A stretch of DNA of 34,097 nucleotides from contig DASYQE010000127.1 of the NCBI GenBank assembly GCA_036005805.1, forward strand, positions 1-34,097, read 5' to 3'. Positions within the stretch are counted from its first letter, which is position 1, and each line of letters begins with the position of its first letter. A program made the translations under genes and the position numbers. Below are positions 1 through 9,228 of this stretch, in pieces. The stretch is from DASRAU01 sp036005805. GTDB lineage: Bacteria; Acidobacteriota; Polarisedimenticolia; Gp22-AA2. Below the pieces are notes generated by a model. That model ran no database searches. It was not told the origin of the DNA and saw only the letters and a program-made list of their open reading frames with translations.

Positions 1-2247
1 GCCGGCCGACATGTTGAGCGCGACGTAGTGCCGCCGGGCGAAGCCGGGCAGGTAGAGGGTCACGTCCTGCCGGAACTTGACGAAGTCGTTGTCCCCGCCG
101 AGGAAACCGCCGGCGTATTCGACGCTCGACTGGGAGCGCACGCCGTGGGTCGGGCGGAAGAAGTTGTTGCGGGTGTCGAAGGTGTAGAGGGTCAGGACGC
201 TCGAGGTCGTGCTCGTCGTGCTCTGGGTCCCGAACGCCGCCGAGGTCGGCACGAAGGTGACGTCCTCCAGGGTGTAGGCGACGTCGAAGCGCGAGAAGTT
301 GCCGAGCAGGCGGCCGAAGTTCACCGAACCTCCCTGCCCGTCGCGGCGGTAGCCCGTGTACACCGCCTGGCGGCGGAACAGGGAGAACCCGAGCGACCAG
401 GGACGCCCCAGGAACCAGGGCTCGGTGAAGTTGAGCGCGTAGCGGCTGCCCCGCTGCCCCGTCTGCAGGAATGCCGAGAAGACCTCGCCGCGCCCGAGGA
501 AGTTGCGGGTCGAGTAGGAGCCCTGGAAGAACCCGCCGTCGAGGCCGGAGACGCCGCCTCCGACCTGGATCTCGTTGCGGCTCGCCTCGGTCCCCTGCAC
601 CTGGATCTGCACCTGCCCGGTCTCCTGCTCCGGAGTGACGGTCGGGTCCCCTTCCACCTGCCAGTACCCGAGCTGGGAGATCTTGCGCACGCCGAGGCGC
701 ATCAGCTTGACGTTGAAGAGCTGCTGCTCCTGCAGGCGCATCTCGCGACGCAGCACGCTGTCGCGCGTGCTGTTGTTGCCCGCGAAGCTGATCCGGTCGA
801 CGAAGTACTTGCGGTCCTCGGTGATGTCCAGGCTCAGGTCGGCGACGCCGTCGTGCTTGCTGACCTGGGGGTCGATGGAGACGTAGAAATAGCCGCGCTC
901 GCCGTAGTCGTCCTCCATGCGCTTGGTCGCCGCTTTCACGAGGCCGTCGTTGTAGGTCATGCCGCTGCGCAGCGGGAAGCGGGCCATGACCTCCCGCTTG
1001 CTGAAGACGGTGTTCCCCGTGACCTCGACGCTGCCGAGCTTGTACGGGCGCCCCTCGACGATCGGCACCGTCAGGTAGACCCAGCGCTTCTTCGGCCCGG
1101 CCGCCTGCTGGCGCGCCTTGGCCTCCTTCTCCAGCCGCTTCTTCTTCTCCTTCTCGGTCTCGCCCGGCGGAGGCGGGGGCGCAGCCACCTCGGCCGGCTC
1201 GTCCTCCTCGAGGTTCTCGAAGGCCATCGGATCGAACGCCACGCGCTCGGGCCCGGGCTTCGCCTCCGGCGCCTTGGCGTCCTTGCCCTTGTCCTTCGAT
1301 TTCTTCCGCGCCTCCGTCGAGGCGATCTCGACGACCTCGGGCTGAATGACGATGTCGAGGTAGCCGCGCGACCGGTAGGCGGTGCGGATCGACTCGGCGT
1401 CCTGGTCGAACTTGGCCGGGTGGTAGAGCGGCTTGCTCGACGCCCACGAGGTGAGCCAGAACGCCTGCTTCGTCAGCTTCAGCGTCTTGCGCAGCTCATG
1501 GTCGTTGTACACCGTGTTGCCGACGAAGTCGATCTCCTTGATCTTCGTCTTGGCCCCTTCGCGGATCTCGAAGGTGACGTCGCGCTGCCCCTGCGCGACG
1601 GGACCGAGGCGCGCCCGGACCCGGGCATCGAGGTAGCCCTTCTCGGCCAGCATGTGCCCGATGAGCGACTCGGCATGGCGCAGCGTGGTGAAGTCGACCG
1701 GCTGGCCGCGCCGCACCTCGGCCTTCCCCTGCTGCAGGCGCTCGAGGATGGTGGTCTCCGTGACCGCCTTCATGCCGGAGTAGACGACGCTGCCGATGAG
1801 CGGACGGTCGCGGACGTGGAAGATCAGATCGACCTTGCCATCCGGCCGGCGCCGCGACTCGACGGCGATGTCGTCGAACAGGTCCAGCTCCCACATCCGG
1901 CGGAACTCGCGGCGCACCTCCTCCTCGTCGTAGGGCGCGTCGCTCTTCAGCTTCAAGTTCGAAAAAAAGGCGGCGTCGGAGACGCGGGCGTTGCCGTCCA
2001 CCACGATCCGTCCGATCGTCGGCGGTCCGGGAGCGACCTGCGACGTTCCTCCCTCGCTCTCCGCAGCGTCCTTGTCCTTGTCGGCGGCGGGCGGAGGAGC
2101 GGGGGCCGGGTTCTCCGCCGGCGGCGGGACAGCGGGCGGGGACGGGGCTTCCTGTCCCGCCGCGGGGGGCGGCGCGGGCTCCTGCGCGGCCGCCCATCGG
2201 GGCCACGACAGCAGGATCGCGGCGATTAAAAGAGGAGGGGGACGAAC
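1..2247 (-). CDS. bamA: Outer membrane protein assembly factor BamA (partial, C-terminus outside window)
   Basis: BamA is the outer-membrane core of the BAM complex, which folds beta-barrel proteins. The minus-strand frame open to the window edge (about 749 codons) gives a hydrophobic signal peptide (LLIAAILLSW, then AAAQ), a Pro/Ala-rich linker, five POTRA domains (about residues 75-530; starts recognisable as IGRIVVDGNARV, IGSVVYSG, IKEIDFVGN, LGSVEVTGN, FVDRISFAGN) and the first part of a beta-barrel. The end of the barrel lies beyond base 1. A Lys/Glu/Pro-rich insert of about 70 residues (about 309-380) interrupts POTRA3. No ATG, GTG or TTG lies in frame upstream of the signal peptide. 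I place the start at a GTT (2247) that follows a GAGG by 6 bases, but this is tentative: a rare start codon or a local sequence error are both possible. It follows clpC by 13 bases. Identity is firm; the start is not. Confidence 0.9.
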
Positions 2248-2260
2248 GGATCGCCTCGGT

Positions 2261-4684
2261 TCAGGACGTGATGCCGATCGGCTCGCGGAAGGCGAGCCGT
2301 TCCTGGTCGACGAAGATCTCGATCTCCCCCCGCTCGGGCAGCCGCCCGAGGATGAGGCTCTCCGACAGGACGTCCTCGATGTGCTTCTGGATGGCGCGGC
2401 GGAGCGGGCGCGCGCCGTACGAGCGATCGCCGCAGGTCTTCTCGATGAGCCAGCGGTGCGCGTCGTCGGTGACGGTGATGTGAATCCCCCTCTCCCTCAG
2501 GCTGGCGTTGAGCTGCTGGATCATCAGGCGGGAGATCGCCAGCAGGTTCTCGTCGGTGAGGGCGTCGAACACGATGATCTCGTCCACGCGGTTGATGAAC
2601 TCGGGGTGCAGCGCGGAGCGCAGCTCGCGCAGGACGACCTCGCGCCGGTTGTCGTAGTCGGCGTCGCGGTCGGCGGAGGTGCGGAACCCCATCGGCCCCT
2701 GCTTCTGCAGCAGGTGCGCGCCGATGTTCGAGGTCATCACCAGGAGCGCGTTCTTGAAGTCGGTGGTGTCGCCGAAGGCATCGGTGATCTGCCCGTCCTC
2801 CATCACCTGCAGGAGGATATTGAGCACGTCGGGGTGCGATTTCTCGATCTCGTCGAGCAGCAGGACGCAGTAGGGCCGGCGCTTGATGCGCTCGGTGAGC
2901 TGCCCCCCCTCCTCGTAGCCGACGTAACCCGGGGGCGATCCGATCATCTTGGCGATGGCGTGCTTCTCCATGTACTCCGACATGTCGAAGCGCACCAGCG
3001 CCTTCTCGTCCCCGAAGAGGAATTCCGCCAGCCCCTTCGCGACCTCGGTCTTCCCGACGCCGGTCGGCCCGAGGAAGATGAACGAGCCCACCGGCCGCAG
3101 CGGGCTCTTGAGCCCGGCGCGCAGGCGGCGGACGGAGCGCGCCACGGCCGCCACCGCGGCGTCCTGGCCGACGATGCGCTCGTGCAGCGCCCCCTCCATG
3201 TGCAGCAGGCGCTCCGCCTCCTCCTTCTTGACCGAGGCGATGGGCACGCCGGTCCACTTGGAGACGACCTCCTCGATGTCCTCGACCGTGACCTCGCTGA
3301 CCGAGCGGCGCTCCTCGTCCTCGCGCCGGCGCACCTCGTCATAGCGCGTCCGCAGCGCGATCTCCTCGTCGTGCTGCCGCACCGCCTTCTCGAAGTCCTT
3401 GCGGAACAGGTAGCTCTTCATGCTGGCGACGGCGCGCTCGATGTCCCGCTCGAGCTCGCGCACCTCGCGCACGTTGAGGCGCCGGCGCAGCTTGACGCGC
3501 GCCCCCGCCTCGTCGAGCACGTCGATCGCCTTGTCGGGGAGGAAGCGGTCGGTGATGTAGCGGTGCGACAGGGTGACCGCGGCGCGCAGCGCCGCCTCGC
3601 CGTAGCTGACCTGGTGGAACTTCTCGTAGCGATCCTTCACCCCGTGCAGGATCGAGAGCGTCTCCTCCTCGGTCGGCGGGTGCAGCCGGATCGGCTGGAA
3701 GCGACGGACCAGCGCCCTGTCGCGCTCGATGTAGCGGTGGTAGTCCTTGGGGGTGGTGGCGCCGATGCACTGCACCTCGCCGCGCGACAGCGCCGGCTTG
3801 ATGATGCTGGCGGCGTCGAGCGACCCCTCCGCCGAGCCGGCCCCGATGAGGGAGTGGATCTCGTCGATGAAGATGATGATGTCCTCGTTGCCGACGATCT
3901 CCGAGAGGATGCCCTTGAGGCGCTCCTCGAACTGCCCGCGGTACTTGGTGCCGGCGACGACGAGGGAGAGGTCGAGCGCCAGGATGCGCTTGCGCGACAG
4001 CGACACCGGGACGTGCCCGTCGGCGATGCGCTGCGCCAGCCCCTCCACGAGCGCCGTCTTGCCCACGCCCGGCTCGCCGAGGAGCACGATGTTGTTCTTG
4101 CGCCGGCGGGACAGGACCTGCACCATCCGCTCGAGCTCGCCCTCGCGGCCGATCAGCGGGTCGAAGGCCTGGCGCCCGGCGAGATCGCTCAGGTCGCGGG
4201 CGAACTCGTTGAGGAAGGGCGTCTCCTTGGTCTTGCGCGGCAGCGCCCGCTGCTTCCACGCGGCCACCGTGTCCTCGCGCAACGCATAGAGGCGCATCCC
4301 CTTCTCGGCGAGCAGGCGCCCGGCCGCGGATTCCTCCACACGCAGCAGGCCCAGGAGGATGTGCTCGTCGCTGACGTGCGGGTGGAGCAGACGCTCGGCC
4401 TCCTCCTCGGCGCAGGCGAGCACCTTCTTCGCCTCCTCGCTGAAGGGGATCTCGATCGGCGTGACCTGCTTCTCGCCGCTCGGACCGCGCGCCTCCATCT
4501 CGGCGCGCAGCAGCTCGATGTTGACCGCCGCCTTGGTGAAGAGCTCCTGAACGAGCTCGTCGCCGTCCTTGAGCAGTCCGAGAAGCAGGTGCTCGGAGCC
4601 GATGACACGGCTCCCCATCTGGCTGGCCTCGTAGCGCGCGAGGAACAGCACCTTCTTGGCCTTCTCGGTGTACTTCTCGAACAT
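2261..4684 (-). CDS. clpC: ATP-dependent Clp protease ATP-binding subunit ClpC
   Basis: This is an 807-residue Hsp100 AAA+ unfoldase that feeds substrates to the ClpP peptidase in the cytoplasm. The repeat-containing Clp N-domain occupies about residues 1-140. The first AAA+ module has Walker A GEPGVGKT (203-210) and Walker B IFIDEIH (271-277). A short coiled middle segment follows (about 405-460), of ClpC rather than long ClpB length. The second AAA+ module has GPTGVGKT (539-546). An MGF tripeptide at 665-667 sits where ClpA/ClpC/ClpX carry the ClpP-docking loop, favouring a ClpP partner over a ClpB-type disaggregase. Start ATG is preceded by GGGGG. It lies 28 bases after lolD and 13 before bamA, so it is embedded in an envelope-biogenesis run. 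No ctsR, mcsA or mcsB is seen beside it. Confidence 0.95.
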   Translation of the reverse strand: MFEKYTEKAKKVLFLARYEASQMGSRVIGSEHLLLGLLKDGDELVQELFTKAAVNIELLRAEMEARGPSGEKQVTPIEIPFSEEAKKVLACAEEEAERLLHPHVSDEHILLGLLRVEESAAGRLLAEKGMRLYALREDTVAAWKQRALPRKTKETPFLNEFARDLSDLAGRQAFDPLIGREGELERMVQVLSRRRKNNIVLLGEPGVGKTALVEGLAQRIADGHVPVSLSRKRILALDLSLVVAGTKYRGQFEERLKGILSEIVGNEDIIIFIDEIHSLIGAGSAEGSLDAASIIKPALSRGEVQCIGATTPKDYHRYIERDRALVRRFQPIRLHPPTEEETLSILHGVKDRYEKFHQVSYGEAALRAAVTLSHRYITDRFLPDKAIDVLDEAGARVKLRRRLNVREVRELERDIERAVASMKSYLFRKDFEKAVRQHDEEIALRTRYDEVRRREDEERRSVSEVTVEDIEEVVSKWTGVPIASVKKEEAERLLHMEGALHERIVGQDAAVAAVARSVRRLRAGLKSPLRPVGSFIFLGPTGVGKTEVAKGLAEFLFGDEKALVRFDMSEYMEKHAIAKMIGSPPGYVGYEEGGQLTERIKRRPYCVLLLDEIEKSHPDVLNILLQVMEDGQITDAFGDTTDFKNALLVMTSNIGAHLLQKQGPMGFRTSADRDADYDNRREVVLRELRSALHPEFINRVDEIIVFDALTDENLLAISRLMIQQLNASLRERGIHITVTDDAHRWLIEKTCGDRSYGARPLRRAIQKHIEDVLSESLILGRLPERGEIEIFVDQERLAFREPIGITS

Positions 4685-4712
4685 CGCGCCCCCGGCGACC
4701 TGCTCCGCGATT

Positions 4713-5417
4713 CTAACGGCCGCCCGGAACGGGCGTCAAGGAACCGCGCTGCATGACGAGCACGCGATCGCTCCGGGCGGCGAGCCGCTCGCTGTGCGTC
4801 ACGAGGATCGTGGTCATCCGCCGGGCGCGGTGGAGATCCCGCAGCAGCTCGAAGGCGGACGCCGCGTTGCGCTCGTCGAGGTTCCCGGTCGGCTCGTCGG
4901 CGAGCAGCAGGACGGGGTTGCGGATGATCGCCCGGGCGATCGCCACCCGCTGCTGCTCCCCTCCCGACAGCTCGGCCGGGCGGCGATCCAGGGCCCCCGA
5001 CAGCCCCAGCTCGCCGAGGATGGCCGCGGCCCGCGCCCGCGCCGCAGCCTGCGGCTCCCCGCCGATGAGCAGCGGCATCATGGCGTTCTCGACCGCGGAG
5101 AACTCCGGCAGGAGGTGGTGGAACTGGAAGACGAAGCCGAGGTCCCGGTTGCGATAGGCGGCGCGCGCCGCCGCCGGGGCGGCCGCGATGTCGCGGCCCC
5201 GCACCTCGATGGTGCCGGCGTCGGGCCGGTCGAGCGCACCGACGACGTGCAGAAGCGTCGTCTTCCCGGCCCCCGACTCCCCCAGGATGGCCACCATCTC
5301 GCCGGCGGCGACCTCGAGGTCGAGCCCCCGCAACACCTCGACGCGCGCTGCGCCCGTGCCGTAGGCGCGCCGCACCTCGCGGCAGCGCAGGAGGGGCGCC
5401 GGCGCCGCCTCACTCAT
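4713..5417 (-). CDS. lolD: Lipoprotein-releasing system ATP-binding protein LolD
   Basis: ABC ATPase of 234 residues that powers release of lipoproteins from the inner membrane to the LolA carrier. Visible motifs are Walker A GESGAGKT, a Q-loop (FVFQFHHLLPEF, typical of LolD/MacB exporters), the signature LSGGEQQR, Walker B LLLADEP and an H-loop (LVTHS). The frame stays open upstream, but the ATG at 5417 (MSEAAPAP) is chosen because it overlaps the lolC stop as ATGAGTGA and the conserved domain begins just after it. The 8-base overlap with lolC implies translational coupling. Ends in TAG 28 bases before clpC. Confidence 0.93.
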   Translation of the reverse strand: MSEAAPAPLLRCREVRRAYGTGAARVEVLRGLDLEVAAGEMVAILGESGAGKTTLLHVVGALDRPDAGTIEVRGRDIAAAPAAARAAYRNRDLGFVFQFHHLLPEFSAVENAMMPLLIGGEPQAAARARAAAILGELGLSGALDRRPAELSGGEQQRVAIARAIIRNPVLLLADEPTGNLDERNAASAFELLRDLHRARRMTTILVTHSERLAARSDRVLVMQRGSLTPVPGGR

Positions 5418-6651
5418 AGCGCAGCGCCTCGGACGGATCGAGCTGCGCCGCGCGCCAGGCGGGATAGAGGGTGGCCAGGAAGGAGACCCCGAAAGTGACC
5501 GCGACCACCGCGACCACATCGAGCGGCCGGACGTGGAAGGGGACGTACGGGATGAAGTAGACGTCGGGGGGCAGGCGGACGAGGTGGGTCCGATCGAGAA
5601 CCACCGCCAGCGAGACGCCGAGAAGCGCCCCCGCCAGCGTCCCGCTGCCCGCGATGATGAGCCCCTGCAGGGCGAAGATGCGGCGCAGCCCCGACGCCGT
5701 GGCCCCCAGCGCCGCCAGGACGCCGATGTCCCGGACCTTCTCCATCACCAGGAGCACCAGGACCGAGACGATGTTGAGCGCCGCCACCACGATGATGAGT
5801 CCGATGGCCACGCTCATCGCCAGCTTCTCGAGGCGCAGGGCCGAAAAGAAGGTCCGGTTCATCCGGACCAGGTCGTTGACGTAGAACTCCTGCCCGAGCG
5901 CGCCCTGCACTTCGTTCGCCTGCTCGGGGATGTGCCGCGGGTCGCGGACGCGGGCCTCGATCGCCGTGGCCGCGCCGGCCGCGAGGCCCGAGAAACGGCG
6001 CAGCGCGTCGAGGCTGACGTAGACGCGGGTGGTGTCGTACTCGTAGAAGCCCGACTCGAACGTCCCGGCGACCAGGAACTCGCGGCTGCGGGGCACTGTG
6101 AGAAGCGGGGAGACTTCCGGCCGCGCGATGATCACCCGGATCGTGTCGCCGGGACCGACCCCCAGCCCGGCGGCCAGATCGCGTCCCAGGAACGCCGGCT
6201 CCCGGCCGCGCGCGTCGGTCCTGGTCAGGAGGCCGGCGTCCCCGGCGACCAGGCGCGGCCACTCCGTCACCCGTCCCTCGGCCTGGGGATCGATTCCCTT
6301 GATGAGCACCGCGGTGCCGGCGGCGTTCAGCGCGCTCGAGGCCATCCCCTTCTCGAACACGACCGGAGAGGCGGCCTCGACCTGGGGCAGCGCCTCGATG
6401 CGGGCCAGCGCCGCCGGGGCGTCGTGGATCGGCCGTCCCGACAGTCCCGACAGGATCGTCAGGTGCGCATTGACGCCGAGGATCTTGGCCTGGATCTGAT
6501 CCTGGAAGCCGGTCATCAGGGCCAGCACGACGACCAGCGCGGCGACGCCGACGATCACCCCGAGCACGGAGATCGTCGAGATGACGAAGACGATCGCCTG
6601 CTTGCGGCGAGCGAAGAGGTAGCGCCGGGCGATGAAGAGCGGAAACCCCAT
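5410..6651 (-). CDS. lolC: Lipoprotein-releasing ABC permease, LolC/LolE family
   Basis: Inner-membrane permease of 413 residues partnering LolD. It begins with the family-typical N-terminus (FIARRYLFARRK), then a first membrane helix (about 20-45), a large periplasmic MacB-type domain (about 46-265) and three C-terminal FtsX-type helices (about 270-405), ending in the conserved ALRYE. Only one permease gene is present beside lolD, so it may form a homodimer (LolF-like arrangement), or a second permease may lie elsewhere. Starts 3 bases after the preceding hypothetical gene and overlaps lolD by 8 bases. Confidence 0.92.
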   Translation of the reverse strand: MGFPLFIARRYLFARRKQAIVFVISTISVLGVIVGVAALVVVLALMTGFQDQIQAKILGVNAHLTILSGLSGRPIHDAPAALARIEALPQVEAASPVVFEKGMASSALNAAGTAVLIKGIDPQAEGRVTEWPRLVAGDAGLLTRTDARGREPAFLGRDLAAGLGVGPGDTIRVIIARPEVSPLLTVPRSREFLVAGTFESGFYEYDTTRVYVSLDALRRFSGLAAGAATAIEARVRDPRHIPEQANEVQGALGQEFYVNDLVRMNRTFFSALRLEKLAMSVAIGLIIVVAALNIVSVLVLLVMEKVRDIGVLAALGATASGLRRIFALQGLIIAGSGTLAGALLGVSLAVVLDRTHLVRLPPDVYFIPYVPFHVRPLDVVAVVAVTFGVSFLATLYPAWRAAQLDPSEALRYE

Positions 6652-6654
6652 CGA

Positions 6655-7446
6655 TCAGGAGTCGCCGCGGTCCCGCTTCTGCGCCACCCAGTCGCCGGAC
6701 GTCGCCTGCCCGCCGGAGAGGATGAAATTCTGCCAGCGGCCGCGCAGCGTCTTCCCGTCCGGGGCGATGGCCCCTTCGAGGTCCTGCGAGTGCCCGAGCT
6801 TGGAGTCGATCCGGTGCAGGAGGATCTTGCCGTTGACGAAGGTGCCCTGCAGGCTTCCCCGCCATCCGCCCTCCAGGGAGTATTCCCCTCCCAGGATCGT
6901 CCCCGACTGCCGGAGCGTGAAGGTGCCCTTGTCGTTGGTCGGCAGGTAGGTCACGTCCCAGGTGCCGGTCAGGGTCTCGTTGTCGCTCGGAAGCGTCCGG
7001 CGCAGCTTCCCGGTCTTGTCCTGGAGGAGCTCGATGCGCTCCTGCGAGTCCCGCATGCGCAGGCGCAGTTCGCGGGCCGCGCGGGTCAGGGCGTCGAGCT
7101 CCTGCTCGGCGCGGCCCAGGTCCGCCTCGCGCTTGTCCAGCTCCTCGCGCGTCGCCTGCGTCTTGCCGGACACCATGCCGTCGAGCTCGTCGTAGAGCTG
7201 CCGCACCCTCGCACGCGACGCCTCGCGCTGATCGGCGGTGCGCTGATACGCCAGCAGGTCGTCGTCGAGGATTTTCTGCTCGACCTCCAGCTGGATGCGC
7301 AGCGCGTAGAGCGCCGCCAGCTGCTCCTCGGGCCGCTTCAGGTCCTGCGCCAGGAGCCCGGCGCCGCCGGCGAGCAGCAGGGCGGCAACCACGAGGACCT
7401 GGCTGGCAGGAGCGCTGCCGCCCTGCGTCGTGCCTGACCGGCTCAC
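6655..7446 (-). CDS. Exported or membrane-anchored coiled-coil protein with C-terminal beta domain (unknown function)
   Basis: Not recognised. About 263 residues starting at GTG 7446, where GTGA overlaps the stop of the upstream gene by 4 bases; a longer frame starting at 7479 is less likely because it runs inside that gene. The product has an N-terminal hydrophobic segment (VLVVAALLLAGGAGLL, signal peptide or anchor) and a charged, Arg/Glu-rich coiled coil (about residues 35-155). The C-terminal part (about 160-255) is rich in Gly, Trp and alternating beta patterns (GTWDVTY, GGEYSLEGGW, GTFVNGKI, LRGRWQNF), resembling small secreted beta-barrel or lipocalin-like modules. Its position between the PE-synthesis genes and lolC, with near-zero spacing on both sides, suggests an envelope role. 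This is inference from context only. Confidence 0.75.
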   Translation of the reverse strand: MSRSGTTQGGSAPASQVLVVAALLLAGGAGLLAQDLKRPEEQLAALYALRIQLEVEQKILDDDLLAYQRTADQREASRARVRQLYDELDGMVSGKTQATREELDKREADLGRAEQELDALTRAARELRLRMRDSQERIELLQDKTGKLRRTLPSDNETLTGTWDVTYLPTNDKGTFTLRQSGTILGGEYSLEGGWRGSLQGTFVNGKILLHRIDSKLGHSQDLEGAIAPDGKTLRGRWQNFILSGGQATSGDWVAQKRDRGDS

Positions 7447-8486
7447 GCGTGTCCTTTCGCGACCGGGTCGCGGCGCCACAGGGTTTCAGCGATGCGCACG
7501 GCGTTCAGTGCCGCTCCCGCCTGGAGGTTGTCGCTGACGATCCAGATCCAGCAGGCGCCCACGGACCCCGTCGGCCACGGGCCCGCGACCAGGATGCCCG
7601 CCTCCCCGGCCCGGTCGACCGGCGTGGCGCGCGCGCCCGTGGCGTCGACCTTGATGCCATCCGTCGCGGCGAGGGCGGCGGCGAGGTCGGCCGGGCCTTT
7701 GCCGGGCGCGAGGACCAGGCGCGCCAGGGCGGAGTGACAGTGGAACACAGGCGCCAGCAGAACGCCGACCGAGAGCTCGCATCCCGGACCCGTGATGAGA
7801 CGGATCTCCTCCTCGATCTCCCTGCCGTCCGCGCGCCCGGGCGTGCTGCCGGGCCGATAAGTGACTGCCGGCACCAGGTTGAAGGCGAGCTGGCGGCGGA
7901 AGACCTCCTGCGGCCACTCCTGGAAGTTGAGCAGCCCCAGGGTCTGCCGGTACAGCTCGTTGATCCCGTCCTCGCCCGCCTCCGAGACCGGCTGCATCGC
8001 GGTCACCGCCGCGTCCCGCAGACCGCAGCCGCGTTGCGCCGCGGCGAGCACCGTCGACAGCATCAGCGTGATCGGGTGCGGCGTCGGGACGAGCCGCGGC
8101 CCCGCCCCGAGCCGGTCGGCGTTCACCGCGACGTTGATCGGCGGCGCGTCGCCGCCCGGACGCGCTGCGGAGGTCAGATCGATCGCCGTGAAGCCCCGCT
8201 CCCGGGGCCACGCGAGGTAGCGCTCCCCTTCGGCACGCGACCCGCAGAAGAAGGCGATGTCGAGCGGCCTCAGCGCCTCGGGGTCGGGCGCGGAGACGAG
8301 CATGGCCTCGCCGGCGAACTCGGTGAGGTTCACCTCGGGATCGGGCTCGGAGCTGAAGAACCGCATCGACGCGATCGGAAAGGAGCGCCCGACGAGGTGA
8401 TCCCGGACCCCCTTGGCGACGAGCGTCTGCGCGTCGAAGATGGCCAGGTGGGCGCCGCGCGAGGGGTTCGCAGGCTCAGCCTGCAT
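7443..8486 (-). CDS. Aspartate-semialdehyde dehydrogenase-like protein lacking the catalytic cysteine (USG-1-like)
   Basis: A 347-residue protein with the fold pattern of aspartate-semialdehyde dehydrogenase (ASADH). In true ASADH the catalytic cysteine sits in an N-P-N-C-[ST] motif. Here the aligned segment reads VPTPHPITLML (residues 133-143), with His137 where the Cys should be. The later histidine region is kept (APVFHCHS, His251), as is a Gln/Val/Ser stretch (AMQPVSEAG) matching the substrate region. Loss of the Cys predicts no classical NADP-dependent dehydrogenase activity, as in the USG-1 group of ASADH homologues. The ATG at 8486 has a GGGAGG six bases upstream. It overlaps pssA by 11 bases and the next gene by 4, so it belongs to the phospholipid/envelope operon. 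Function unknown. Confidence 0.8.
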   Translation of the reverse strand: MQAEPANPSRGAHLAIFDAQTLVAKGVRDHLVGRSFPIASMRFFSSEPDPEVNLTEFAGEAMLVSAPDPEALRPLDIAFFCGSRAEGERYLAWPRERGFTAIDLTSAARPGGDAPPINVAVNADRLGAGPRLVPTPHPITLMLSTVLAAAQRGCGLRDAAVTAMQPVSEAGEDGINELYRQTLGLLNFQEWPQEVFRRQLAFNLVPAVTYRPGSTPGRADGREIEEEIRLITGPGCELSVGVLLAPVFHCHSALARLVLAPGKGPADLAAALAATDGIKVDATGARATPVDRAGEAGILVAGPWPTGSVGACWIWIVSDNLQAGAALNAVRIAETLWRRDPVAKGHA

Positions 8487-9228
8487 GCGTGCCTCCCGCC
8501 GGGTGGGCGTGCCCTTCGGGCCTCGCCGACGCGCCGCGGCGCGGCCGGAGTCCCGACAACGCATAGAGGAAGCTCAGCGCGAGAGCGACGATCTGCGGCG
8601 AGGCGGCGACGACGAAGTACGCCACCGCCATGAGGGCGACCATCGCCCACGGCACGCGGCGCCGCAGATCAATCTCTTTGAAGGAGCGGTAGCGCAGGTG
8701 GCTGACCATGAGCACGCCGAGCACGACGACGAGGAGCGAGACCAGGATCGACGTGATCGGGTCGACGAGACGCGCGGGGCTGTAGAACACGCACGCGGCG
8801 AGGACGCAGGCGGCGGCCGGGATCGGCAGGCCGACGAAGAACCGCCGGTCCTGCGCCGGCGCCTGGATGTTGAACCGCGCCAGGCGGGTGGCGCCGGCCG
8901 CCAGGTAGAGGAACGGGGCGAGGGACCACGGCTTCGGCAGCTGCGCCAGCCCCCACAGGTAGGCCAGCAGCGCCGGCGCCATCCCGAACGAGATGATGTC
9001 GGCGATCGAATCGAGCTGCACGCCGAATTCGCTCGACGTCCCGGTGAGGCGCGCCACCCATCCATCCAGCCGATCGAGCAGCGCCGCAACGAAGATGGCC
9101 ACCGCCGCCCACTCGTACTCCCCCTTGAGACTGCGGACGACCGCGATGTAGCCGCAGAGCAGGTTGCCCGTGGTGAACAGGCTGGGGATCAGGTACGCGC
9201 CGCGCCGCAGCCGGCCAGGCGTCTTCAC
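8476..9228 (-). CDS. pssA: CDP-diacylglycerol--serine O-phosphatidyltransferase
   Basis: Integral membrane enzyme of 250 residues making phosphatidylserine from CDP-diacylglycerol and serine. The CDP-alcohol phosphotransferase signature DGWVARLTGTSSEFG followed by QLDSIAD (about residues 54-75) supplies the metal-binding aspartates. Several hydrophobic helices follow (about 85-210). The start is GTG at 9228, overlapping the psd stop as GTGA. The order psd-pssA with a 4-base overlap is a common arrangement that couples serine transfer and decarboxylation to give phosphatidylethanolamine. The C-terminus is Arg/His/Gly-rich and not conserved. Confidence 0.94.
   Translation of the reverse strand: MKTPGRLRRGAYLIPSLFTTGNLLCGYIAVVRSLKGEYEWAAVAIFVAALLDRLDGWVARLTGTSSEFGVQLDSIADIISFGMAPALLAYLWGLAQLPKPWSLAPFLYLAAGATRLARFNIQAPAQDRRFFVGLPIPAAACVLAACVFYSPARLVDPITSILVSLLVVVLGVLMVSHLRYRSFKEIDLRRRVPWAMVALMAVAYFVVAASPQIVALALSFLYALSGLRPRRGASARPEGHAHPAGGTHAG

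Noticed and set aside
28..4756. Long plus-strand open frames (733 and 921 codons) opposite bamA and clpC
   Set aside because: Low-complexity translations without motifs, antisense to genes with firm identities.
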